A stretch of 40,075 nt of DNA, taken from assembly GCF_014698115.1 (NCBI RefSeq), contig NZ_JACJSJ010000078.1, forward strand, positions 1 to 40,075. Direction: 5' to 3'. Under the pieces are notes generated by a model. The model did not search any database. It had not been told where the DNA came from and saw only the letters and a program-made list of their open reading frames with translations. A program made the translations under genes and the position numbers. The stretch's first letter is position 1. The number at the start of each line of letters is the position of its first letter. The stretch comes from Nostoc sp. FACHB-973 (lineage in GTDB: Bacteria; Cyanobacteriota; Cyanobacteriia; Cyanobacteriales; Nostocaceae). Positions 33,273 to 40,075 of the stretch are shown piece by piece.

Positions 33273-34268
33273 ATGGCTGCAACCGACTTCAAAGACTATT
33301 ACGCAATTTTGGGAGTTAATAAGACTGCCAGTCAAGAAGAAATTAAACAAGCCTTTCGGAAACTAGCCCGCAAATACCACCCTGATGTGAATCCAGGCAA
33401 CAAACAGGCAGAGGCACGCTTCAAAGAAATTAACGAAGCCTACGAAGTCGTCTCAGACCCAGATAAACGCAAAAAGTATGACCAATTCGGTCAATATTGG
33501 AAACAAGCTGGTCAAGGTTTCCCATCTGGTGGTGCTGGTGTCGATATGGGCGGCTTTGACTTCAGTCAATACGGCAATTTTGATGAGTTTATTAATGAGT
33601 TGCTAGGACGCTTTGGCGGTGCTAGTCCTCGTGGTGGACGACAAACCTATTCTTACCGCACTCCCACAGGTGCCCCCAGCGGTTTTGGTGGCTTTAACGA
33701 TTTTGGATATCAAGATGCAGGTGCTGGTACTGCCCAAGACAGTGAAGCTGCCATCACTCTGACTTTTGGTGAAGCATTTCATGGTGTGCAAAAGCGCTTT
33801 AGTTTAGGCAATGAAACAATTGATGTTCGCATTCCAGCTGGGGCTAAAACTGGTACTCGCCTACGTGTGCGTGGTAAAGGTCAAATCAACCCCATGACTC
33901 AACAACGGGGGGATTTATACTTAAAAGTCGAACTTCAGCCGCACTCGTTCTTCCAAATAGAAGGCGATAATCTGGTTTGCGAAGTCGTAATTACGCCAGA
34001 TGAAGCGACGCTGGGAGCATCTATTGATGTACCCACACCAGATGGTATGGTTAATGTCAAGCTACCAGCGGGGGTGCGTTCTGGTCAATCGCTGCGGTTA
34101 CGTGGCAAAGGCTGGCCTCTCGCCAAAGGTGGACGCGGCGATCAGTTGGTGAAGGTGGCGATCGCACCACCAAAAGACCTCAGCCAACAAGAGCGGGAGT
34201 ATTATGAAAAAATCCGGGCTATACGTACATATAATCCCCGCAGTCATTTACCCCAAGTCAAGCTATAA
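33273..34268 (+). CDS. CbpA-type (type II) DnaJ co-chaperone
   Basis: A 331-residue J-domain protein. The J domain (about 6-72) contains HPDVNPG (H36-D38), needed to stimulate DnaK ATPase. A Gly/Phe-rich linker (about 80-150) follows, then two C-terminal client-binding beta domains (about 160-240 and 245-320, with RGKGQI and LRLRGKGWP). There is no CxxCxGxG zinc domain, so it is type II like CbpA. A very good ribosome site (GGAGG, 10 bases before ATG) suggests high expression. No dnaK or grpE is adjacent. Confidence 0.95.
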   Translation: MAATDFKDYYAILGVNKTASQEEIKQAFRKLARKYHPDVNPGNKQAEARFKEINEAYEVVSDPDKRKKYDQFGQYWKQAGQGFPSGGAGVDMGGFDFSQYGNFDEFINELLGRFGGASPRGGRQTYSYRTPTGAPSGFGGFNDFGYQDAGAGTAQDSEAAITLTFGEAFHGVQKRFSLGNETIDVRIPAGAKTGTRLRVRGKGQINPMTQQRGDLYLKVELQPHSFFQIEGDNLVCEVVITPDEATLGASIDVPTPDGMVNVKLPAGVRSGQSLRLRGKGWPLAKGGRGDQLVKVAIAPPKDLSQQEREYYEKIRAIRTYNPRSHLPQVKL

Positions 34269-34295
34269 GAAAAATACCATACCACCTATCCAAAC

Positions 34296-34336
34296 AAAGC
34301 TTGCCTATGGCGCTGCGCGTGCAGGCAGGCTTTTGG
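34296..34336 (+). terminator. Repeat-type hairpin after the dnaJ-like gene
   Basis: AAAGCTTGCCT and AGGCAGGCTTT pair over 11 bases with one G-T pair, loop 16 bases, followed by TTGG. It is 28 bases after the stop codon. Similar GCCT...GCAGG repeats are common in this window, so it may be repeat-derived. Confidence 0.5.
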
Positions 34337-34455
34337 AAATTTGCGATCTTTCTCTTAAAGCCGATGGCTTCTAGCCTGCATTCCGTTGTGAGATTCTCGC
34401 CATCATGATAGACTTGAACGCTGCTATGACCTCCAAAGTAGCCTCTCTGCTGCAT

Positions 34456-34653
34456 TTAGAACGTACCTCTAAATGCAGCATACATAAGTGCAATTACAAT
34501 TGGGATAATGATAGGAAGAATCACAATGAGTCCCGTTTTACCAAAATGGATTTCTTGACCATCAGCTTTGAAGAGAACAATTACAGCTATGGTGGCCATT
34601 AAAATCCAAATGATTCCAAAAACGATAAAGATAGTAAATGTTGAATCATTCAT
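34456..34653 (-). CDS. Small two-helix membrane protein of unknown function
   Basis: A 65-residue protein with two membrane helices (about 7-28 and 41-60) joined by the polar loop KADGQEIHFGKTG. No family is recognised. There is no strong ribosome site, and the frame is supported mainly by the clean two-helix pattern and the lack of a competing gene. It lies on the minus strand upstream of nothing obvious and 110 bases downstream of fabD. Confidence 0.5.
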   Translation of the reverse strand: MNDSTFTIFIVFGIIWILMATIAVIVLFKADGQEIHFGKTGLIVILPIIIPIVIALMYAAFRGTF

Positions 34654-34763
34654 AGTTTTTTATAGGGAGTGAGGACGATAAGCAAGCAATTTTTCTACCC
34701 CATCTCCCTTATCTGCCCAAAGTTCTGATTTCGTCTACTTTTAAAACATCCTCTAAAAAAAAA

Positions 34764-35645
34764 TCAAACTGGTAAATCAGCAGCATTATTGATGTTTTTT
34801 AGAATTAAATCAGGGCTACTACGTTTAATTAAGCCAGTTAGAACTTTACCAGGACCAATTTCTATTACTTGCTGGATGCCGTTGGCTGGTAATTGGAGAG
34901 AAATTTCTCGCCAGCGTACCGAACCCGTCATTTGTTTGTTGAGGCGTTGCTTCAAAATCTCGGCATCAATAGACGCAATTGGTTCTATATTCGATAAAAC
35001 AGGGACAACAGGTGGCTGAAATTCCACAGATTGCAGAATGTCTTGAAATTCCGCAGCAGCAGCAGCAATTAAATGTGAATGAAATGCTCCAGAAACTTTT
35101 AAGGGAATAGCACGTTTGGCTTTAACTTGAGACATCACAGTTTGTACAGCTTCGGTCGTACCTGAAATTACTACTTGGGCGGGACTGTTGTCATTTGCCA
35201 CTACTACATCAGGCGTTTCGGCAATGACTTTTTCTAACTGTTCGCGGTCAAAGTTCATTAGAGCTGCCATCATACCACCAGAGGCACTATCCATGAGTTC
35301 TGCACGACGCTTCACCAGATATAAACCAGCCGACCACTCAAAGACACCCGCAATATAAAGGGCAACATATTCTCCCAAACTGTGCCCAGCAACTAAATCT
35401 GGTTGGTGCCCTCGTTCCCGGAGAAGGTCAGCAAGAATGCTTTCTACTACATAAAGGCTTGGCTGAGTATATAGCGTCTGTGATAACTTTTCTTCTTGTG
35501 TTTGACATATTTCGGTCACAGACCAGCCTAAAATTGCCTCAGCCTGGGCAAATTTCTCTTTAGCGGCAGGTATATCTAATAAGTCTATTCCCATTCCCAG
35601 TGCTTGAGAACCTTGTCCGGGAAACACCCATGCAGTTTTAGTCAT
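34764..35645 (-). CDS. fabD: Malonyl-CoA:ACP transacylase
   Basis: A 293-residue FabD transferring malonyl from CoA to acyl carrier protein in fatty-acid synthesis. The catalytic Ser is in AGHSLGEY (S89), His in SGAFHSHL (H189), and the N-terminal FPGQGSQALGMG and the GQGSQ oxyanion motif are intact. It is the third gene of plsX-fabH-fabD, separated from fabH by a 160-base repeat tract. Confidence 0.97.
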   Translation of the reverse strand: MTKTAWVFPGQGSQALGMGIDLLDIPAAKEKFAQAEAILGWSVTEICQTQEEKLSQTLYTQPSLYVVESILADLLRERGHQPDLVAGHSLGEYVALYIAGVFEWSAGLYLVKRRAELMDSASGGMMAALMNFDREQLEKVIAETPDVVVANDNSPAQVVISGTTEAVQTVMSQVKAKRAIPLKVSGAFHSHLIAAAAAEFQDILQSVEFQPPVVPVLSNIEPIASIDAEILKQRLNKQMTGSVRWREISLQLPANGIQQVIEIGPGKVLTGLIKRSSPDLILKNINNAADLPV

Positions 35646-35650
35646 TGGTC

Positions 35651-35812
35651 ATTTGTCAGTAGTCAGTGGTCAGTGGATATTGGGGATTGGGGACTGGGGA
35701 TTGGGGATTGGGAATGGGGGATTAGGTGCTGAGAAAATATTTCTAGATATTTATTTCCTAATCCCTAGTCCCCAGTCCCTAGTCCCCAATCCCCAGTCCC
35801 CAGCCCCTATCT
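35651..35812. repeat. Opposed GGGGATT and CCCCAGT heptamer tracts inside the fab operon
   Basis: A GTCAGTG/GGGGATT/GGGGACT tract (35651-35725) and a CCCTAGTCCCCAGT tract (35760-35812) are complementary and could fold into a long hairpin in the fabH-fabD mRNA. The right tract overlaps the fabH stop. Confidence 0.85.
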
Positions 35813-36799
35813 TCCCCATTGAAAAATTGCTGCACCCCATGTAAGACCGGCACCAAAGCCGGATGCAGCAACGATATGATTTGGTTTTATTTTGCCTTGG
35901 CGTACTGCTTCATCTAAAGCTAGGGGAATGGAAGCAGCGGAGGTATTGCCATACTGGGCGAGATTACTGATAACTTTATGTTCTGGGATATTTAGGCGTT
36001 GGGCAACGGCATCAATAATCCGCTGATTAGCTTGATGTAAGACTAGCCAATCGATGTGGTCAACAGTGAGGTTGGCTTGAAACAAGGCTTTGTCAATAAT
36101 TTCTGGCACTTTTTGGACGGCGAAGCGGTAGACTTCTTTGCCGTTCATAGTAATCGGTTGGTAAGCGCCTTTAGTGACATTTATACCAGGGAGTAGTTCT
36201 TGGGATGTCCCTGTATAGCCAAGGTTGAGGTGATGGTTTTGAGTGCCATCGCTCTTAAGGGCAAATCCCAATAAACGATCGCTTTTGGATGCCTGCAATA
36301 CTACTGCCCCTGCACCATCGCCGAATAATACACAAGTGCGCCGATCTTGCCAATCTACCCAGCGAGAGAGGATATCTGCTCCTATCAACAGTACATTTTG
36401 ATAGACACCTGTTCTGATGTATTGGGCTGCTGTAACCAGTCCAAACACAAAGCCAGAACAGGCTGCCGTTAAGTCAAAGGCTACTGCTTTGGTGGCTCCC
36501 AATTTAGCCTGTACTTGACAAGCACTACCAAACAGATCGTCAGGGGTGGAAGTCGCCAGCAAAATCAGATCTAGGTCTTCTGGTTTAATTCCCGCAGCTG
36601 CGATCGCCTGATTGCTGGCAGCTGTAGCGAGTACACTCAAAGACTCTGATGGTAGCGCTAATCGCCGTTGACAAATTCCGGTTCTTGTGGTAATCCACTC
36701 GTCTGATGTTTCAACCAGCTCTGTTAATTTCTGGTTATGTAGGGAAGTTGCTGGTACTGCTGAGCCACTTCCTGTAATTGCTATGCCTAAGTTATGCAC
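35807..36799 (-). CDS. fabH: Beta-ketoacyl-ACP synthase III
   Basis: A 330-residue KAS III, which condenses acetyl-CoA with malonyl-ACP to start fatty-acid chains. The triad Cys-His-Asn is in AACSGFVFG (C114), VLHQANQRI and QYGNTSAASIP. The start is GTG at 36797-36799, with GGGAG about 7-12 bases upstream. The TAG stop lies at the edge of a repeat (QWGR then TAG). It lies between plsX and fabD. Confidence 0.97.
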   Translation of the reverse strand: MHNLGIAITGSGSAVPATSLHNQKLTELVETSDEWITTRTGICQRRLALPSESLSVLATAASNQAIAAAGIKPEDLDLILLATSTPDDLFGSACQVQAKLGATKAVAFDLTAACSGFVFGLVTAAQYIRTGVYQNVLLIGADILSRWVDWQDRRTCVLFGDGAGAVVLQASKSDRLLGFALKSDGTQNHHLNLGYTGTSQELLPGINVTKGAYQPITMNGKEVYRFAVQKVPEIIDKALFQANLTVDHIDWLVLHQANQRIIDAVAQRLNIPEHKVISNLAQYGNTSAASIPLALDEAVRQGKIKPNHIVAASGFGAGLTWGAAIFQWGR

Positions 36800-36825
36800 A
36801 CCTAATCTCCCGAGCTATCAGCTTT

Positions 36826-36920
36826 TTGTCATTTGCCTTTTGTCATTTGTCATTTGTCCTTTGTCATTTGTCCTTTGTTGCTCGTAACTGATGACTAAAT
36901 GACTAATGACTAATGACTGA
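36826..36920. repeat. TTTGTCA and AATGACT heptamer repeats
   Basis: Copies of TTTGTCATTTGTCC are answered by GACTAATGACTA between plsX and fabH; the two sides are complementary. It is another potential intra-operon hairpin. Confidence 0.8.
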
Positions 36921-36923
36921 TTG

Positions 36924-37946
36924 CTAACCGCTCTCCCGCTCTAGGAGATATTGGGACTGAATTCTTTGCAGTACCTGGTTGTCAACAGCTTCTTTTGCCA
37001 TGCGAATTGCATTAAAAATAGAAGGTGCTTGTGAGCTACCGTGACCGATCAAACAAACTCCTGCCACGCCTAAGAGCAAGGCGCCGCCGTGTTCTGCGTG
37101 ATCCATCCGTTGCTTGATCCGTTTGAGGTTAGGTTTTAATAGTGCTGAGCCGATTTGACCGTGTAATCCTTGGGGTAATTCTTCGCGTAAGATTTGCAGA
37201 ATTACTTCTCCCACAGCTTCGGCAAATTTTAATAATACATTGCCTACAAAACCATCACAGACAATCACATCAAAACGACCGGAAAGCACATCACGCCCTT
37301 CGGCATTGCCAATAAAATTAATTTGGGAATTTTCCCGTAGCAATTGATGAGCGCGGACAGCTGCATCATTACCCTTAGAGTCTTCTTCACCGATATTCAA
37401 CAAACCCACTTTAGGTTCAGTTGTACCCAAAACATATTGACTGTAAGCCGACCCCATGACAGCAAACTGCTCTAGAAACTTCGGACGGCAATCTACATTT
37501 GCGCCGACATCAAGTACTAGCACTGGCTTACCAGCGATAATCGTGGGGAAAACAGTCCCAATGGCTGGGCGGTCAACTCCTGGTAATCGTCCCAAACGAA
37601 GCAAAGCTGATGCCATCGCTGCGCCAGAGTGACCTGCTGAAAATACCGCATCTGCCCGTTGCTGCTTGACCAAATCCATCGCCACATTGATAGAAGCGTT
37701 GCGTTTGCGTCTAACTGCGTTTAAAGGCTCCTCATCCATTGCGATCGCTTCCTGTGCGGTCACGATCTCCACCTGCCCTAAATTGGTTTTTGGCGGTAAG
37801 GCAGCTTCAATTTGTTGGGGATCACCAACCAACAATACATCTACACCCAATTCTTCCCTTGCTCGCAATGCGCCAGCAACAATTTCAGCGGGTGCATGAT
37901 CCCCTCCCATTGCGTCAATTGCGATCCGTACACGAGTCGATCCCAT
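36924..37946 (-). CDS. plsX: Phosphate acyltransferase PlsX
   Basis: A 340-residue PlsX that makes acyl-phosphate from acyl-ACP, feeding PlsY for phospholipid synthesis. The start RIAIDAMGGDHAP, GHSGAAMASALLRLG, VLDVGANVDC and ICDGFVGNVLLKF are diagnostic. It is the first gene of the plsX-fabH-fabD unit, the usual order in bacteria. Confidence 0.97.
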   Translation of the reverse strand: MGSTRVRIAIDAMGGDHAPAEIVAGALRAREELGVDVLLVGDPQQIEAALPPKTNLGQVEIVTAQEAIAMDEEPLNAVRRKRNASINVAMDLVKQQRADAVFSAGHSGAAMASALLRLGRLPGVDRPAIGTVFPTIIAGKPVLVLDVGANVDCRPKFLEQFAVMGSAYSQYVLGTTEPKVGLLNIGEEDSKGNDAAVRAHQLLRENSQINFIGNAEGRDVLSGRFDVIVCDGFVGNVLLKFAEAVGEVILQILREELPQGLHGQIGSALLKPNLKRIKQRMDHAEHGGALLLGVAGVCLIGHGSSQAPSIFNAIRMAKEAVDNQVLQRIQSQYLLERESG

Positions 37947-38020
37947 TGCTTAGAGCTTCTAGAAACCTTACAAATTTTACCAGATGGCTGGCCTAAGATA
38001 GCACGAATTGTTGAAGACTA

Positions 38021-38180
38021 GGGAATGGGGAATGGGGAGTGGGGAATGGGGAGTGGGGAGTGGGGAGTGGGGAGTGGGGAGTGGGGCATGGGTTATTTCT
38101 CCCCCTGCCTCCCCTGCCTCCCCTGCCTCCCCTGCTCCCTCATCTCCCCCACTCCCTACTCCCTACTCCCTACTCCCCAG
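38021..38180. repeat. GGGGAGT and CCCTGCCTC / CCCTACT tracts
   Basis: Eight or so copies of GGGGAGT or GGGGAAT (38021-38086) are followed by CCTGCCTCC units (38099-38135) and CCCTACT units (38150-38176). The opposed tracts can pair. The pepA stop (38170-38172) lies inside the last tract. Confidence 0.88.
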
Positions 38181-39651
38181 TTCCCAATACCCAGTCAACT
38201 AGCGTCCGAACGCCGTAGCCAGTTGCGCCGGCGCTGTTGTAGCCGTTTTCTTTATCTGTCCACACTGGGCCGGCTATATCTAAGTGCGCCCAAGGAGTTT
38301 CTTTCACGAATTCTTTGAGGAAAAGGGCGGCGGTAATGGAACCACCTGGACGCGGGCCAGTATTTTTCATGTCGGCGATGCCAGATTTCAGACCTTCAAA
38401 ATATTTTTCTTCCATTGGCATCCGCCAAATCTTCTCCCCTGAAGTTTGGGCGGCTTTTTCCAATTGGGCAGCTACTGCATCATCGGTAGTATATAAGCCA
38501 GCAATATCCTCACCCAAGGCGATGACGTTGGCACCTGTGAGGGTGGCTAAATCAACGATCGCATCTAATCCCAATTTGTCGGTATACACTAAGGCATCTG
38601 CTAGGGTCAAACGTCCTTCAGCGTCAGTGTTGTTGACTTCGATTGTTTTGCCGTTTGATGCTGTGAGAACGTCTCCTGGGTGCATAGCGCGACCGCTAAT
38701 CATGTTTTCAGTTGCCGCTGAGATAAAGTGAACTTCGGAATCTGGCTTGATTTGAGCGATCGCTTTTGCCGCACCCAAGGTTGCAGCTGCACCGCCCATG
38801 TCAATTTTCATGGTTTCGATGCCACTACCAGCACCTTTAATGTTAAGTCCGCCGGAGTCGAAGGTTAAACCTTTGCCAATAATTGCGAGTTTCTTTTTCG
38901 GTGTACCTTCTGGCTTGTAAGTGAGGTGAATAAATTTCGGTGGCAAATCAGAAGCTTGGGCTACTCCCAAAAAAGCACCCATACCCAACTTTTCACAGTC
39001 TTCTCGTTCGAGAATTTGCAGCTGTAAACCGTATTCTGTGGCGATCGCTTGAGCCGTTTCTGCTAAAGTAATCGGTGTTACCGCATTGGCTGGGGCTGCT
39101 ACTAACTGCCGTGCCAAGATTACCCCAGAAACAATTTGATGGGCGCGGTTGATGGCTGCTTCTTGTCCAGCGAAACCTAGTAATTCTACGGTTTCTATTT
39201 GTGATCCTTTATCTTCTGGTTCTGATTTAAAGCGAAGATCTTGGTAAAGAGCTAATTCTACACCTTCAGCGATCGCTTGGGCGCTTGCGGCTGGATCGTT
39301 ATTCCACAATGGAAAACTAAAACCGAGAATTTTGCTTTTTTGCTTTTTGCCTACTCTGGCTACCGCAGCCCCAGCGCGTCGTAGAGTATCTAGTTTGAGT
39401 GCTTCTGGTTTTCCTAAACCTACTAGAATAACTTTCCGAACTCCGCCACCAGTGCCCACACGAGTGAAAATAGTGCTGTTAGCTTTACCTTTAAATTCCT
39501 CTTCAGCAATCAGTTCTTTCAAGACTCCGGCAAACTTTTGATCCAAAGTTGCCAGTTCTCCGGTTAACTCTACTGCATCTTCAAATAATCCAATTGCCAA
39601 ACTATCGCCTGCCCACTCTAGCAAAGGCGTATCACTAGGTTGAATTGTCAT
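38170..39651 (-). CDS. pepA: Leucyl aminopeptidase
   Basis: A 493-residue M17 aminopeptidase removing N-terminal residues in the cytoplasm. The signature NTDAEGRLTLADAL is intact, as are the metal-binding GKGLTFDSGGLNIK and MKIDMGGAA segments. The N-terminal domain (about 1-170) is the usual variable macro-like domain. Length is normal. The final residues (VLGTGE) and TAG stop are encoded at a heptamer repeat. It is monocistronic. Confidence 0.97.
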   Translation of the reverse strand: MTIQPSDTPLLEWAGDSLAIGLFEDAVELTGELATLDQKFAGVLKELIAEEEFKGKANSTIFTRVGTGGGVRKVILVGLGKPEALKLDTLRRAGAAVARVGKKQKSKILGFSFPLWNNDPAASAQAIAEGVELALYQDLRFKSEPEDKGSQIETVELLGFAGQEAAINRAHQIVSGVILARQLVAAPANAVTPITLAETAQAIATEYGLQLQILEREDCEKLGMGAFLGVAQASDLPPKFIHLTYKPEGTPKKKLAIIGKGLTFDSGGLNIKGAGSGIETMKIDMGGAAATLGAAKAIAQIKPDSEVHFISAATENMISGRAMHPGDVLTASNGKTIEVNNTDAEGRLTLADALVYTDKLGLDAIVDLATLTGANVIALGEDIAGLYTTDDAVAAQLEKAAQTSGEKIWRMPMEEKYFEGLKSGIADMKNTGPRPGGSITAALFLKEFVKETPWAHLDIAGPVWTDKENGYNSAGATGYGVRTLVDWVLGTGE

Positions 39652-39717
39652 TTCGGGATTTTATGTAAAATATTCGTTCTTGTACCAGTATTGCTCAAAA
39701 TTTTTGTTTCATGGTGA

Positions 39718-39775
39718 GGGGAATGGGGATTGGGGACTGGGGATTGGGGACTGGGGGATGGGGAATAGGGAATGG
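39718..39775. repeat. GGGGATT / GGGGACT heptamer tract
   Basis: About seven copies upstream of pepA. Complementary CCCCAGT copies at 39898-39956 face it across a palindromic repeat. Confidence 0.88.
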
Positions 39776-39783
39776 GTAAACTT

Positions 39784-39884
39784 CATTGGTGTAAATAAAC
39801 CACGCGGTAGGGGCACAGCAATGCTGTGCCCTTACGACAGATGTGATTCAAATACGTGCAAAACTGCTATAAGTTGACACCAAC
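39784..39884. repeat. Palindromic repeat related to the 32165-32396 element
   Basis: CATTGGTGT (39784-39792) is inverted near 39873-39884 (GACACCAACG). Between them a 14-bp palindrome GTAGGGGCACAGCA/TGCTGTGCCCTTAC (39807-39835) repeats the core of the 32165 element. It holds no gene. Confidence 0.6.
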
Positions 39885-39897
39885 GGGTAAACTTTCA

Positions 39898-39956
39898 ATC
39901 CCCCAATCCCCAGTCCCCAGTCCCCAGTCCCCAATCCCCAGTCCCTAGTCCCCAAT
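39898..39956. repeat. CCCCAGT / CCCCAAT heptamer tract
   Basis: Eight or so copies in the orientation opposite to the tract at 39718, ending just before the IS630-type left end. Confidence 0.88.
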
Positions 39957-39961
39957 TTGAT

Positions 39962-40075
39962 TTACAGCACTTGCGTCTGTTATGAGGTACAATAAATTAA
40001 AATATAAATACCTTTAAATGAAATCCTACTCTGTCGATCTTCGAGAAAAAATAGTTGCAGCACATCTTCAAAAAA
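39962..40075 (+). mobile_element. Left end of an IS630-type insertion sequence (cut by window edge)
   Basis: The sequence TTACAGCACTTGCGTCTGTT (39962 on), continuing ATGAGGTAC, looks like a terminal repeat. It is followed after 30 A+T-rich bases by the start of an IS630-like transposase. The right end is outside the window, so the repeat cannot be verified here. Confidence 0.6.
40018..40075 (+). CDS. IS630-family transposase, N-terminal fragment
   Basis: Nineteen residues (MKSYSVDLREKIVAAHLQK) are visible before the window ends. They match the usual IS630/Tc1-type start (K.YS.DLR.KIV.A), the beginning of its winged-helix DNA-binding domain. Whether the gene is complete cannot be judged. Confidence 0.75.
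   Translation, partial: MKSYSVDLREKIVAAHLQK

Noticed and set aside
34456..34653. Toxin-antitoxin or bacteriocin role for the 65-residue two-helix protein
   Set aside because: No partner gene, no leader motif; only the membrane pattern can be supported.
1..40075. CRISPR arrays
   Set aside because: All tandem arrays have 7-10 base units without unique spacers; no cas genes are seen.

Overview
The window comes from a filamentous, heterocyst-type cyanobacterium (Nostoc/Anabaena-like). The evidence is dense heptamer tandem repeats of the CCCCAAT / GGGGAGT / CAGCACT kind between genes, many HIP1-like GCGATCGC sites, a cyanobacterial rpoZ, a DUF1818 gene, plant-type ferredoxin, and an alternative terminal oxidase cluster like the third oxidase of Anabaena. 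The species cannot be named from the sequence alone.

Layout. 0-6 kb (all minus strand): a large membrane polyferredoxin fused to FHA and cyclic-nucleotide-binding domains, a G+C-rich four-EF-hand protein, a [2Fe-2S] ferredoxin and a HemD-like uroporphyrinogen-III synthase. 6.4-9.3 kb: a tandem pair of HtrA/Deg-type genes. The first lacks the catalytic His and Ser. The second keeps the triad but is split by a 1.3-kb IS200/IS605-type element carrying an apparently intact TnpB. 9.5-14.6 kb: a SpoIID-like protein, a DUF2237 protein, and a cheB/hybrid histidine kinase pair. 15.5-20.0 kb: two DUF2231 membrane proteins followed by oxidase subunits II, I and III. Subunit II lacks the CuA ligands and subunit I has the A2-type YSHPxV motif, so this is probably a quinol-oxidizing ARTO/Cox3-type enzyme. 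20-25 kb: an exported molybdopterin-oxidoreductase-fold protein, tRNA-Pro(GGG), DUF1818, an exported unknown, rpoZ, a fasciclin protein and a GH13 amylase.

25.4-30.6 kb is the least conventional part. A subtilase with its own N-terminal inhibitor-like domain is followed by an A+T-rich block with a protein of three tandem HTH-like repeats and a membrane/pentapeptide protein. After that comes a stand-alone 99-residue homologue of the subtilase's N-terminal domain. I propose this as a possible protease/inhibitor/regulator/membrane module; that is inference. 30.8-40 kb is mostly housekeeping: glgC, a P-loop kinase, a CbpA-type DnaJ, the plsX-fabH-fabD fatty-acid cluster, pepA, and the first 58 bases of an IS630-type transposase at the right edge.

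Repeats shape the whole window. Heptamer/nonamer tracts sit at most gene ends, supply the TAG stop codons of several genes, and in one case lie within a kinase ATP-binding domain. Several MITE-like palindromic elements are also present, including a family with TAAGGGACTTCCAA ends.
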